Below, piece after piece: positions 56,389 to 64,000 of a stretch of 64,000 nt of DNA (its first letter is position 1; each line of letters begins with the position of its first letter). Position numbers and translations under genes: made by a program. The notes below the pieces were generated by a model, which saw nothing but the letters and a program-made list of their open reading frames with translations, did not search any database and was not told the DNA's origin. Source of the DNA: Lentzea terrae (GTDB lineage Bacteria > Actinomycetota > Actinomycetes > Mycobacteriales > Pseudonocardiaceae); the NCBI RefSeq assembly GCF_003265345.1, contig NZ_QFWW01000020.1, positions 604,346 to 668,345 of the forward strand, given 5' to 3'.

Positions 56389-57378
56389 TTGGCCACGCTC
56401 AAGGACGTCGCCCGCCTGGCGGGTGTGTCGGTGAAGACCGTGTCGAACGTCGTCAACGGCTACTCGTTCGTCAAACCGGACAACCGCCGTCGCGTCGAGG
56501 AGGCGTTGGAGGCCACGGGCTACCGCCCCAACCTGGGCGCCCGCAACCTGCGCCGCGGCCGCACCGGCTTCATCGCCCTGGTCCTGCCAGAACTCTCGAT
56601 CCCGTACTTCGCCGAACTGGCCGGTCTGATGATCGCCGCCGCCCAGGAACACGAGTGGAACGTGCTCATCGAGCAGACCTTCGGCACCCTGTCCGGCGAG
56701 CGCCTCGCGTTGTCCTCGCTGGGCCCGCACCTGGTCGACGCCGCGGTGCTGAGTCCGGAAGCCCTGCAGGTTGAGGACTTCCAGCTGTCCGTGCCGGCCG
56801 TCGTGCTGGGCGAGCACGCGGTGGACGTCCCGCTGTCCCGCGTGGGCATCGACAACGTCGCCGCCTCGACGGCTGCCGTCCGGCACCTGATCTCGTTGGG
56901 ACGCCGCCGAATCGCGGCCATCGGCGCACACCCGCAGCGCGGCACCGCGGCCCTGCGCCTGGAGGGCTACCGCGCCGCGCTCGCCGAGGCTTCCCTGCCC
57001 TTCGACTCCTCGTTGGTAGTGCCCGCGCTGAACTACCATCGCGCGGATGGCGCGGCCGCGATGAAGTCCCTGCTGGACATGCGAAACCCGCCCGACGCGG
57101 TGTTCTGCTTCAACGACCTGCTGGCCGTCGGCGCGATGCGCACCGCCGCGGAACGTTTCGTACGCATCCCCCGCGACCTGGCCATCGTCGGCTTCGACGA
57201 CAACGACGAAAGCGCCTACACCTCCCCGTCCCTGACGTCCGTCGCACCCGACAAGGCCGCCATCGCCCGCGCCGCCGTCGACCTGCTGCGCCAGCGCGTC
57301 GACTCGCCCGACCTCGTGCCGGACGATGTGCAGACGCCGTTCTCGTTGCAGGTCAGAGAAAGCACGGTGGCTCGATGA
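56389..57378 (+). CDS. LacI-family regulator of the furanose uptake/hydrolysis operon
   Basis: 329 residues. I choose TTG 56389 because GAGGAGG (56377-56383) is 5 nt away, whereas GTG 56386 is only 2 nt from it, and because relatives begin with ATLKDVARLAGVSVKTVSNVVNG. The N-terminal helix-turn-helix and hinge (LGARNLRRGRTGFIALVLPE) precede a sugar-binding domain ending in VGFDDNDESAYTSPSLTSV. Divergent from ytfQ with a LacI-type operator in between; the probable inducer is the imported furanose. Confidence 0.93.
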   Translation: MATLKDVARLAGVSVKTVSNVVNGYSFVKPDNRRRVEEALEATGYRPNLGARNLRRGRTGFIALVLPELSIPYFAELAGLMIAAAQEHEWNVLIEQTFGTLSGERLALSSLGPHLVDAAVLSPEALQVEDFQLSVPAVVLGEHAVDVPLSRVGIDNVAASTAAVRHLISLGRRRIAAIGAHPQRGTAALRLEGYRAALAEASLPFDSSLVVPALNYHRADGAAAMKSLLDMRNPPDAVFCFNDLLAVGAMRTAAERFVRIPRDLAIVGFDDNDESAYTSPSLTSVAPDKAAIARAAVDLLRQRVDSPDLVPDDVQTPFSLQVRESTVAR

Positions 57379-57926
57379 AGTTCGGCCCGGACCACATCGT
57401 GTTTTCTTCCTACCCGTTCCCGTGGGCGAGCATCTACCCACACGGAGTCCTGCCGGCTTCTACCGTTCGGGACGCCTACGTCGAGTCGGGCCCGCTCGAG
57501 ATCCGGACCCGGTCGGGTGAGACGTTGTTCGCGTCGTGGGACGACAAGACCAAGCTGGAGGAGTTCTGCCGGCGGCACTCCATTCCGCTGGTTCGACGGC
57601 TGGACATCTGGGGGAACCTGCTCGAGCCGTTCCTGGACACCGAGTTCAGCCCGGCCGACGAGGCCGCCACCGACGCCCGGCTGCGGGGTTGTGGGCTGCC
57701 GCAGCCGGAGATCGATGCCATCCGGGCCCGACTTGCGCCGTTGATGCGGTCGTACAACCTCGACAGCGGGCTGTGGGAGTGGTGCGACCTCGGGCTCTAC
57801 GACTTGTTGAAGGCCTTGTCCGGCACGCTGGTCGACCCTGCGCTGTTGCCGCCACTCGGGGATCTGGGTGAGGTCTACCGGTGGGCCATGGAGATCGCCG
57901 AGCGCGGCCGCGCGTACGCGTTCTGA
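57375..57926 (+). CDS. Protein of unknown function coupled to the LacI gene
   Basis: 183 residues; the ATG overlaps the LacI stop as ATGA. It begins MKFGPDHIVFSSYPFPWASIYP and has LDIWGNLLEPFLDTEF and SYNLDSGLWEWCDLGLYDLL, i.e. many aromatics, no signal peptide or membrane segment. No family recognised. Coding bias is normal. Coupling to the regulator suggests a role in the same sugar response, but similar genes may simply be neighbours. Confidence 0.78.
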   Translation: MKFGPDHIVFSSYPFPWASIYPHGVLPASTVRDAYVESGPLEIRTRSGETLFASWDDKTKLEEFCRRHSIPLVRRLDIWGNLLEPFLDTEFSPADEAATDARLRGCGLPQPEIDAIRARLAPLMRSYNLDSGLWEWCDLGLYDLLKALSGTLVDPALLPPLGDLGEVYRWAMEIAERGRAYAF

Positions 57927-57930
57927 GCCA

Positions 57931-58428
57931 CTACGGTCGCACGTAAGCGTCGTAGGCAGCCCGGTCGAACAGCACGAACCGCACCACCTCCACCGGCGCA
58001 TCCGCCACTGCAGCCCGCGCGATCTCCGCCGCCGATTCCACCGGCCACCGGTAGATGCCGGTGGAGATCGCCGGAAACGCCACGGTCTTCGCTCCAAGCT
58101 CGGCCGCCACGCGCAGGGAGTTGCGGTGGCAGTCGGCGAGGAGTTCCGAACGGTCCTCGGTGGCCGACCACACCGGTCCAACGGTGTGCACGACCCACCG
58201 CGCAGGCAGCCGGCCGGCGGTCGTGGCGACGGCCTGGCCGGTCTTGAGGCCGCCGCCGTAGTGCCCCGCCCTCAGCTTGCGGCACTCGGCAAGGATCTCC
58301 GGGCCGCCCTTGCGATGGATCGCGCCGTCGACACCACCGCCGCCGAGCAGCGAGGAGTTGGCGGCGTTCACGATCACGTCGACGTGCTGCTTCGTGATGT
58401 CGCCCAGGATGTACTCGATGGTGGCCAC
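57931..58428 (-). CDS. Macro-domain (O-acetyl-ADP-ribose deacetylase-like) protein
   Basis: 165 residues from GTG 58428, which leaves a 13-bp gap to the upstream esterase; ATG 58470 would overlap it. Macro-domain signature complete: EYILGDITKQHVDVIVNAANSSLLGGGGVDGAIHR, the catalytic-type loop, VVHTVGPVW and FPAISTGIYRWP. It closely follows the YmdB/MacroD type that hydrolyses O-acetyl-ADP-ribose or mono-ADP-ribosyl-glutamate. Cytoplasmic. Confidence 0.93.
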   Translation of the reverse strand: MATIEYILGDITKQHVDVIVNAANSSLLGGGGVDGAIHRKGGPEILAECRKLRAGHYGGGLKTGQAVATTAGRLPARWVVHTVGPVWSATEDRSELLADCHRNSLRVAAELGAKTVAFPAISTGIYRWPVESAAEIARAAVADAPVEVVRFVLFDRAAYDAYVRP

Positions 58429-58441
58429 GTCCGAGATTGGA

Positions 58442-59710
58442 TCACGACAGCGGGCAGGTGGCCACGTCATTCGGCCTGGGCAAGGTCGCGGACTTCGGAG
58501 GCGTCACCCCGTCCAGCCACCGCTCCAAAGCCACGAACGCCGCACGATGGCAAGGCGCGAGCGGCCTGAGCCGATCCGGGTGGGCGTCCACCAGCCCGTC
58601 CACGTGCGTGCCCTGCTCAACGCGGTAGTACCGATGCAGCCGATCAGGCGTCATGGCCGCGTACACGTCCGAATCCTGGCTGATCGGCAGCAGCACGTCG
58701 TACGTCCCGTGCACCGTCAGCAACGGCCGCTTCACCTTGCCCGTCAACGCGATCGGCGAGATCGAAGGGCCGGCGACGCGGCGGCGCGCGGCGTAGGAGT
58801 AGTCCGCATCGCAGGAAGGCGTTCCCGAGGAGCAGAACGGGATGCCGGCTTCCAGCGCGCCGTCGAAGCCCGGATCGAACTCCTCGCGGTAGATCCGTTG
58901 CGTCAGGTCCCAGTAGTAGCGGTAGTGGTAGTCCCACAGGAACTCCGTGCCCGCCGGGAAGCCTGCCGCGACCATGTCCGCGTGCGCCGCCGGGTCGCCA
59001 GCGACATGGCGTGGATATGCCCGCAGTGCGGGAGGTAGGAACGTCAACGGGTTCGGGCCGTCGACTGTCCACAGTGTCCCTTCCCAGTCCACGCCGCCGT
59101 CGTACAGGTGCGGACGGTTCTCCAGCTGCCAGCGCACCAGATAGCCGCCGTTGGAGATGCCGGTGGCGATGGTTCGGCGCGGGGCGTGGCCGTAGCGTCG
59201 GGCGACGGCGGCGCGGGCGGCGTTCGTGAGCTGGGTGAAGCGGTGGTTCCACTCCTCCATCGCGCGGCCGTCGCGGTAGAACTGCGCGCCGGTGTTGCCC
59301 TTGTCGGTGGACGCGAAGGCGTAGCCGCGGGAGAGGACCCAGTCGGAGATGGCGCGGTCGTTGGCGTACTGCTCGCGCACGCCCGGGGCGCCGGTGACGA
59401 CGAGGCCGCCGTTCCAGCGGTCCGGCAGCCTCAGCACGAACTGGGAGTCGTGTTTCCAGCCGTGGTTGGTGTTGGTGGACGACGTGTCCGGGAAGTAGCC
59501 GTCGATCTGGATGCCGGGGACTGCGGCGGGCACGGGCAGTGCGGCGCTCGTCAGGCCTGCCCAGTCGGCCGGGTCGGTGTGGCCGGAGAGGGCGGTGCCG
59601 GTCGTGGTGAGGTCGGCCAGGCGGGCCAGTTGCTGATGTTCGGCGCCTGGAACGTGCACCGCGGCCGGCGGCGGGGTCAGCGCGAGTACGAGTACCAGCG
59701 GGAGCAACAT
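58442..59710 (-). CDS. Secreted alpha/beta-hydrolase (3HB-oligomer hydrolase/tannase-like esterase)
   Basis: 422 residues with a short signal peptide (MLLPLVLVLALTPPPAAVHV). Nucleophile Ser in TGISNGGYLVRW, acid Asp in VHGTYDVLLP, His in QGTHVDGL. Spacing and the FVLRLPDRWNGGLVVTGAPG opening resemble extracellular 3-hydroxybutyrate-oligomer hydrolases (PF10605-like) and feruloyl-esterase/tannase relatives. A Cys pair (FCSSGTPSC) is likely a disulfide. Followed by the macro-domain gene. Confidence 0.83.
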   Translation of the reverse strand: MLLPLVLVLALTPPPAAVHVPGAEHQQLARLADLTTTGTALSGHTDPADWAGLTSAALPVPAAVPGIQIDGYFPDTSSTNTNHGWKHDSQFVLRLPDRWNGGLVVTGAPGVREQYANDRAISDWVLSRGYAFASTDKGNTGAQFYRDGRAMEEWNHRFTQLTNAARAAVARRYGHAPRRTIATGISNGGYLVRWQLENRPHLYDGGVDWEGTLWTVDGPNPLTFLPPALRAYPRHVAGDPAAHADMVAAGFPAGTEFLWDYHYRYYWDLTQRIYREEFDPGFDGALEAGIPFCSSGTPSCDADYSYAARRRVAGPSISPIALTGKVKRPLLTVHGTYDVLLPISQDSDVYAAMTPDRLHRYYRVEQGTHVDGLVDAHPDRLRPLAPCHRAAFVALERWLDGVTPPKSATLPRPNDVATCPLS

Positions 59711-59721
59711 AGCTGGTCAAG

Positions 59722-60090
59722 CTAGTGACGGCTGCCTTTCGGCGACATGGTTGCCTCCCACACAAGGCCCGCTTTGAAGGTGGTGAAGCCGAACAGGTCG
59801 AGCACGCGGCGCACTGTGGGCTGGACGTCGCACAGGTCGAACGACTTGCCGTTGTAGTGCGTTGCGCACAACACGAGCAGGAGGCTGCGCAGGCCGCTCG
59901 CGGACATGAACGTCACGTCGGCGAGGTCGATGGACACCCGCGTCGTCGCGGTGTCGGTGATGCCGGGCAGCACCGCGGCGAAGAACAACTCGCAGGTCGT
60001 CAGGTCCATCTCGCCGCTGCAGGCGGCCACGAACTGGGTGCCCGTGCGCTGCGTCCGCACGGCGAACGGGCTGGTCTCACAGGCGGTCAT
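59722..60090 (-). CDS. STAS-domain anti-sigma factor antagonist-like protein
   Basis: 122 residues. STAS core: FVAACSGEMDLTTCELFFAAVLP ... RVSIDLADVTFMSASGLRSLLLVL ... VRRVLDLFG; Ser in MSASGL is the expected phosphorylation site. Such proteins release sigma factors from anti-sigma kinases. No partner kinase gene is in the window. Upstream is the AraC gene on the same strand, 97 bp away. Confidence 0.92.
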   Translation of the reverse strand: MTACETSPFAVRTQRTGTQFVAACSGEMDLTTCELFFAAVLPGITDTATTRVSIDLADVTFMSASGLRSLLLVLCATHYNGKSFDLCDVQPTVRRVLDLFGFTTFKAGLVWEATMSPKGSRH

Positions 60091-60187
60091 CGGATCTCAC
60101 CTCGGAGCAAAGGGACTTCACTTCACCGCACCTCGGGACCGAGCGATAGCAGCGCAAACGAAGCCGCTGCCGGGAAAGCGAAGTACC

Positions 60188-61093
60188 TCAGCGTGACCGC
60201 AGGGTTCGCGACGGCGACACACCGTAGGCGGCGCGGTAGTGGGCGGCGAAGACACTCGGACGGGCGTAGCCCCACCGGGCGGCGATGGCCGTGACCGAGC
60301 CGTTTCCGACGCGCAGGTCGGCGTGCGCGCACGAGAGCCGCACGCGTCGTAGGTACGCCATCGGCGTCGTGTCGAGGTGGCGGCGGAAGGCGAGTTGTAT
60401 CGCGCGGATGGACACACGTGCGGCGTGCGCGATGTCGGCGACGGAGATGTTCTTCGCGGCGTTGTCCTCGATAAACGCGATTGCGCGCCGCACCGTCAGT
60501 GGGTGTGCATCACGCCGATCTGCAGCCTGCTCCTCCGGTGTGCTGTGCGGGAAGGTGGCGAGAGTAGTGGCCACTAACAGACGCGTCGCATTGGCCACGA
60601 CCAACGGCTCGTGGTGGAACACCGGGAGCACCTCGTCCCGCAGGTGAACACACATCGATCGCCAGGACGCCGCGGCACGGCGCGAGACGGCGTCGCAACC
60701 GGAGAAGCACACGCCGCCAACCACTCCGTCGACCACCGATTGATCCAACACGACCAGCATCGCCTGCGGATCGTCGATCGCCGCCCGGTACGGCAGACCT
60801 GGTTTCGCGGTCAGGAACGCCTCGCCTGGCGCGACCAGGTGTTCCTCGCCGTCCGCGCGATAGCGAACCCGGCCGTTGTCCAGGTGCCCGAAGATGTAGC
60901 TCGGCTGCGGCTCGCTGGTGACCTCCAGCTCGATGCTGCCGCTCACCTCGTCGAACCGGATCGGCCCAAGCAGCTGCGACGCCATCCGCATCCAGGACCG
61001 TTCACGGCCACCGTCGATGCGCATCGTGCCGTAGGCAGCACTTAGGACCTCCTGCGCCGCGTCCAGATCGGTCAACTCCACGACCTGCTCCAC
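60188..61093 (-). CDS. AraC-family transcriptional regulator
   Basis: About 301 residues. The C-terminal AraC double helix-turn-helix (about 205-300) is clear: AIAFIEDNAAKNISVADIAHAARVSIRAIQLAFRRHLDTTPMAYLRRVRL ... VTAIAARWGYARPSVFAAHYRAAYGVSP. The N-terminal half is an AraC_binding_2/cupin-like domain (RYRADGEEHLVAPGEAFLTAKPG). The start is uncertain: GTG 61093 preferred; the frame stays open to 61198 with Cys/Arg-rich unlikely protein. Divergent from McrB. Confidence 0.85.
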   Translation of the reverse strand: MEQVVELTDLDAAQEVLSAAYGTMRIDGGRERSWMRMASQLLGPIRFDEVSGSIELEVTSEPQPSYIFGHLDNGRVRYRADGEEHLVAPGEAFLTAKPGLPYRAAIDDPQAMLVVLDQSVVDGVVGGVCFSGCDAVSRRAAASWRSMCVHLRDEVLPVFHHEPLVVANATRLLVATTLATFPHSTPEEQAADRRDAHPLTVRRAIAFIEDNAAKNISVADIAHAARVSIRAIQLAFRRHLDTTPMAYLRRVRLSCAHADLRVGNGSVTAIAARWGYARPSVFAAHYRAAYGVSPSRTLRSR

Positions 61094-61222
61094 GTGCTGA
61101 ACGATCCTCGCCCTCTCGCGCCGTGTCCATGGGCAGGACGACGGACAGGCGGAACGCGCCCTACCTCGGTCCTCTGTAAGAAAGGCGCACATACACACAC
61201 GGCGCCGCCATAAGGTAACTCA

Positions 61223-62560
61223 ATGATCCATAGCGCCGATGAACAACGCATGCGGGCAACAACCGACGCAGGCGACGTGCTCGACGCGGAGTTCGAGGTC
61301 GAGGCCGAAGGCGATCGACTCTCGTTGATCATGAGAAGCATGGGCGGCAAGTCGAGCAGCCGTCCCAACGGCACGAACCCCGACTACAACGCCACTCTCG
61401 AGCTGTTGCTCAGCCGTTTACGTGACCTCGGCGCGGTGCTGGAGAACGGCATCGTCGACTCCCTCAGGGTCCAGCACCTGCCAGAGGAGCAGCGCACCAT
61501 CCTCGACGAGCCCGTTCGGCTGGCGGATGTGGAAGACGTTGACGCGCTTCGTCGACGACTCGGACGCGAACAACGGAAGTTCACGCCGTCGTCGGGTGGC
61601 AACAACACGAGGCAGATCCGGTTGCGACTGACGGTCCCCGGCTACTCCGCGAGCGACGCCAAACGCCTCGCCACCGACCTGGCACAGCCAGCCGCGCGTG
61701 CTTCGGGACCTGTTCAGCTGCAGGCTGATGTGCCAGCGCTCGCCAAGCTGCTGCACTACGACGAGGACGAGGTGCAGGAGATCATCACGCTCCTGCAGAG
61801 CCGCAAGCAGATCGTCTTCCACGGGCCACCCGGCACCGGCAAGACCTACCTGGCACAGGCGCTCGCCCACCACATCGCCGGGCGCACCGCGACCCGACTG
61901 GTGCAGTTCCACCCGTCCTACTCCTACGAGGACTTCTTCGAGGGCTTCCGGCCGCACGCCGAAGGTGGCACCGCGACCTTCAAGCTCAGGCGGGGCCCGC
62001 TGCGCAAGCTCGCGGACGAGGCCGACCAGAACCCCGACCGTCCGTACGTGCTGATCGTCGACGAGATCAACCGGGCGAATCTCTCGAAGGTGTTCGGCGA
62101 GCTGTACTTCCTGCTCGAGTACCGCGACGAACTGGTCGACCTCCAGTACTCCGACGTGCAGTTCCACTTACCCGAGAACGTGTTCATCATCGGCACGATG
62201 AACACGGCGGACCGTTCGATCGCGCTTGTGGACGCGGCGATGCGGCGGCGGTTCGCGTTCGTGGAACTGCATCCGACGATCCCACCAACCAGCAGAGTGC
62301 TCGAACGATGGGTCGCAGCCACCGAGAAGACCGACGGGCGAGCTGAACTGCTCGCGAAGCTGAACGAGCGCATCGGCGCCACCGACCGCGACTTCCAGAT
62401 CGGGCCCTCGTACCTGATGAAGCCGGACGCCGACCACGACCTCGCCCTGGTCTGGAGGCACTCGATCCTCCCGTTGCTCGAAGAGCACTACTACGGGCGG
62501 ATGGACCGGCAGCAGGTGCACAGCACTTTCGGGCTCGACGCCATCCGGAACGCCGAGTGA
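61223..62560 (+). CDS. mcrB: McrB-like GTP/AAA+ ATPase subunit of a McrBC restriction system
   Basis: 445 residues. The N-terminal domain (about 20-165) resembles the head domain of Streptomyces McrA/McrB-like proteins rather than E. coli McrB's DNA-binding domain. The AAA+ motor has Walker A GPPGTGKT (201-208), Walker B VLIVDEINRANLSKVFGELYFLLEYR and the McrB signature MNTADRS (326-332). It would bind modified DNA and drive translocation with McrC. Two TTA codons (61418, 62168) are unusual and hint at acquisition. Its stop overlaps the mcrC start as GTGA. Confidence 0.93.
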   Translation: MIHSADEQRMRATTDAGDVLDAEFEVEAEGDRLSLIMRSMGGKSSSRPNGTNPDYNATLELLLSRLRDLGAVLENGIVDSLRVQHLPEEQRTILDEPVRLADVEDVDALRRRLGREQRKFTPSSGGNNTRQIRLRLTVPGYSASDAKRLATDLAQPAARASGPVQLQADVPALAKLLHYDEDEVQEIITLLQSRKQIVFHGPPGTGKTYLAQALAHHIAGRTATRLVQFHPSYSYEDFFEGFRPHAEGGTATFKLRRGPLRKLADEADQNPDRPYVLIVDEINRANLSKVFGELYFLLEYRDELVDLQYSDVQFHLPENVFIIGTMNTADRSIALVDAAMRRRFAFVELHPTIPPTSRVLERWVAATEKTDGRAELLAKLNERIGATDRDFQIGPSYLMKPDADHDLALVWRHSILPLLEEHYYGRMDRQQVHSTFGLDAIRNAE

Positions 62561-63720
62561 TCGAGCTTCAGGAGAACTCCAAGGCTGGCCACACGCTGTC
62601 GCTCAAGCCGGTTCAGCTGGCTTTCCTGGAGAAGTGCGACCTCGTCGACGTGAAACCGGCGCGCGACGGATACCGGTTGGTGCCCAAGACAAAACGGGTG
62701 GGGGCCGTGCACGCGCACGGGCTCGACATCGTGGTGACGCCGAAGGTCAGCATTCCACGATTGCTGTTCATGATCGGATACGCCGTGAACCCCGGCTTCC
62801 AGCCTGAGAACATCGAGGGCGTCCAAGCGGACGGGCTGTGGGGCATCGTCGCGGAAACGCTGTGCCGGCACGCTGAGCGGGCACTCCTCAACGGTGTCCT
62901 GACGGGGTATGCCACCGAGCACTCCACGAGCACGGTGGTTCGCGGGCGCATCCGGGTCGGTGACCAGATCACGGCACGACCGGGACGACTGCTGCCGGTC
63001 GAGATCAGCCACGACGAGTACACCATGGACATTCCGGAGAACCAGATCCTCCGTGCCGCCACGAGAAGGATGCTCGGCGTGCCGAGGATCGACGAAACAG
63101 TCCGGCGACGGCTCGCACACGTGGAGGGCCAACTGCTGGCCATCTCACCACTGCGCCCAGGAACACCCGTCCCGACATGGCGGCCGAGCAGGCTCAACGC
63201 GCGGTACCAGCCCGCACTCAGGATCGCGGATCTGGTGCTCAACACGCTCTCCTTCGAGGTCGGTGAGGACGGGCTGTCGATCGCCACGTTCATCGTCAAC
63301 ATGGAGAAGGTGTTCGAGGACTTCGTGACCACGGCGCTCACCGAGGCGTGGAGCACGAGTCCTGGCTACACACGGGGCCAGTACGCGGCCAAGCTCGACA
63401 CCGGCGGGGCGATCTCGACGAGGATCGACGTCGTGCACCTGGTCGAGGGCAGGCCGCGGTTCGTGGTCGACGCCAAGTACAAGCGGCCGAGCCCTCGCGG
63501 CAACTATCCCAACGCCGACCTCTACCAGGTCCTCGCCTACTGCACGTCGCTGCGGGTCGAGCGCGGTTGGCTGGTCTATCCGAGCGGCACTAGCGGCGTG
63601 CGGGCACGGCGAGTGCTGAACTCGCCGATCACGATCACGGAGTACCCGCTGAACCTGGACGTGCCACCGCGCGAGCTCCTCGGGCAGATCGAGGAGCTCG
63701 CGCGGTCGGCTTGGAGCTAG
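62557..63720 (+). CDS. mcrC: McrC-like endonuclease subunit
   Basis: 387 residues, GTG start coupled to mcrB. McrBC 5-methylcytosine restriction component family: GYAVNPGFQPEN, ISHDEYTMDIPENQILRAATRRML and FEDFVTTALTEAW. The PD-(D/E)XK nuclease residues are Asp291 (STRIDVV), Asp305 and Lys307 (FVVDAKYK), equivalent to Asp244/Asp257/Lys259 of E. coli McrC. It cleaves DNA carrying modified bases with McrB. Its stop overlaps the convergent SGNH hydrolase stop by 2 bp. Confidence 0.93.
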   Translation: MIELQENSKAGHTLSLKPVQLAFLEKCDLVDVKPARDGYRLVPKTKRVGAVHAHGLDIVVTPKVSIPRLLFMIGYAVNPGFQPENIEGVQADGLWGIVAETLCRHAERALLNGVLTGYATEHSTSTVVRGRIRVGDQITARPGRLLPVEISHDEYTMDIPENQILRAATRRMLGVPRIDETVRRRLAHVEGQLLAISPLRPGTPVPTWRPSRLNARYQPALRIADLVLNTLSFEVGEDGLSIATFIVNMEKVFEDFVTTALTEAWSTSPGYTRGQYAAKLDTGGAISTRIDVVHLVEGRPRFVVDAKYKRPSPRGNYPNADLYQVLAYCTSLRVERGWLVYPSGTSGVRARRVLNSPITITEYPLNLDVPPRELLGQIEELARSAWS

Positions 63721-64000
63721 ACCCGCACGAGCGTGGCCAGCGCGGCCTGCCCCTGCTGGTTCGGGTGGAACACCGCCTCCGGCCCCTCCTGACCAGGCGC
63801 CAACGCGTCGAACCCGCGCAGGAACGGCGCGCCAGCCTCACAGAGGGCGTGGCCGTTGAACCGCTCGGGGTAGTCGAACGGGCTGGCGAAGACGACGCCC
63901 CGGTGGGCAGCGGCTGAACGGAGAGTCGCGTCGAGCCGGTCCGCCACGACGTTGCCTTCTCGGCGTTCCGCGGTGGTGAGGATGCCTTCGCCGCAGATCG
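63717..64000 (-). CDS. SGNH/GDSL-type secreted hydrolase, C-terminal part (5' end outside window)
   Basis: The minus-strand frame is open from the right edge to a TAG at 63717-63719, about 93 residues. VFASPFDYPERFNGHALCE and VFHPNQQGQAALATLV are the C-terminal blocks of Streptomyces-type SGNH lipases; the catalytic His is in FHPN. The nucleophile block lies outside the window. Confidence 0.82.
   Translation of the reverse strand, partial: ICGEGILTTAERREGNVVADRLDATLRSAAAHRGVVFASPFDYPERFNGHALCEAGAPFLRGFDALAPGQEGPEAVFHPNQQGQAALATLVRV

Noticed and set aside
39920..63720. A single defence island formed by the NACHT and McrBC genes.
   Set aside because: They are separated by 18 kb of metabolic and transport genes, and there is no integrase, tRNA or repeat boundary.

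Overview
The window is high-GC DNA with short intergenic gaps, many GTG/TTG starts, several ECF sigma factors, TetR/IclR/LacI/MarR/HxlR/AraC regulators, many Sec-exported proteins and scattered rare TTA leucine codons. This points to a filamentous actinomycete, most probably of the Pseudonocardiales (inference from gene content; no rRNA or other marker lies in the window). I see no tRNA, rRNA, CRISPR array, integrase, transposase or prophage. No gap between genes exceeds about 300 bases.

Left part (1-24.8 kb). A truncated unknown gene is followed by a TetR gene facing a diiron protein / ferredoxin-type reductase / EphD-like hydrolase-dehydrogenase operon, with a paired palindromic operator between them. 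Next come a TPR protein, a small helical protein gene with an apparent frameshift, a carboxylesterase, a quinone oxidoreductase and a VOC / FAD-disulfide-reductase / VOC operon facing a large LuxR (LAL-type) regulator. A secreted HAF-repeat protein, a TDT transporter facing a TauD-type dioxygenase, an ECF41 (SigJ-like) sigma factor with an NmrA-like oxidoreductase behind an ECF41-like promoter, an SDR, a DUF664/DinB protein and a type II NADH dehydrogenase follow. An IclR regulator then faces the lower beta-ketoadipate genes (catC, pcaF, pcaI, pcaJ).

Middle part (24.8-39.8 kb). An MFS transporter and TetR pair with a palindromic operator; a small secreted four-cysteine protein; a luciferase-like oxidoreductase; a secreted trypsin-like protease; a six-gene operon of two-component system, lipoprotein, adaptor and MacB-type ABC exporter; and an ECF42 sigma factor operon (DGPF protein, sigma factor with C-terminal extension, AhpD-like protein). 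Two near-identical candidate ECF42 promoters stand before the DGPF gene and before a nearby VOC gene.

Defence-like genes. A 1152-residue NACHT NTPase (39.9-43.4 kb) and an McrBC pair (61.2-63.7 kb) look like anti-phage functions. They are 18 kb apart and are not part of one island.

Right part (43.4-64 kb). HxlR regulator facing a RidA protein; a second copy of the secreted four-cysteine family with a matching upstream element; a cysteine-rich protein with a membrane partner; a Tat-exported polysaccharide-lyase-like protein; a FAD reductase; an SRPBCC protein. A LacI-controlled operon combines a YtfQRT/YjfF-type furanose transporter with a secreted GH2 enzyme carrying two AbfB (arabinofuranose-binding) domains and a secreted S1 protease. 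A macro-domain protein, a secreted esterase, a STAS protein, an AraC regulator, McrBC and a truncated SGNH hydrolase end the window.

Across the whole window a 12-bp near-palindrome, GTTAGCGCTNAC, recurs far more often than base composition predicts, inside genes in different frames and between genes, and its four asymmetric exact copies all point the same way.
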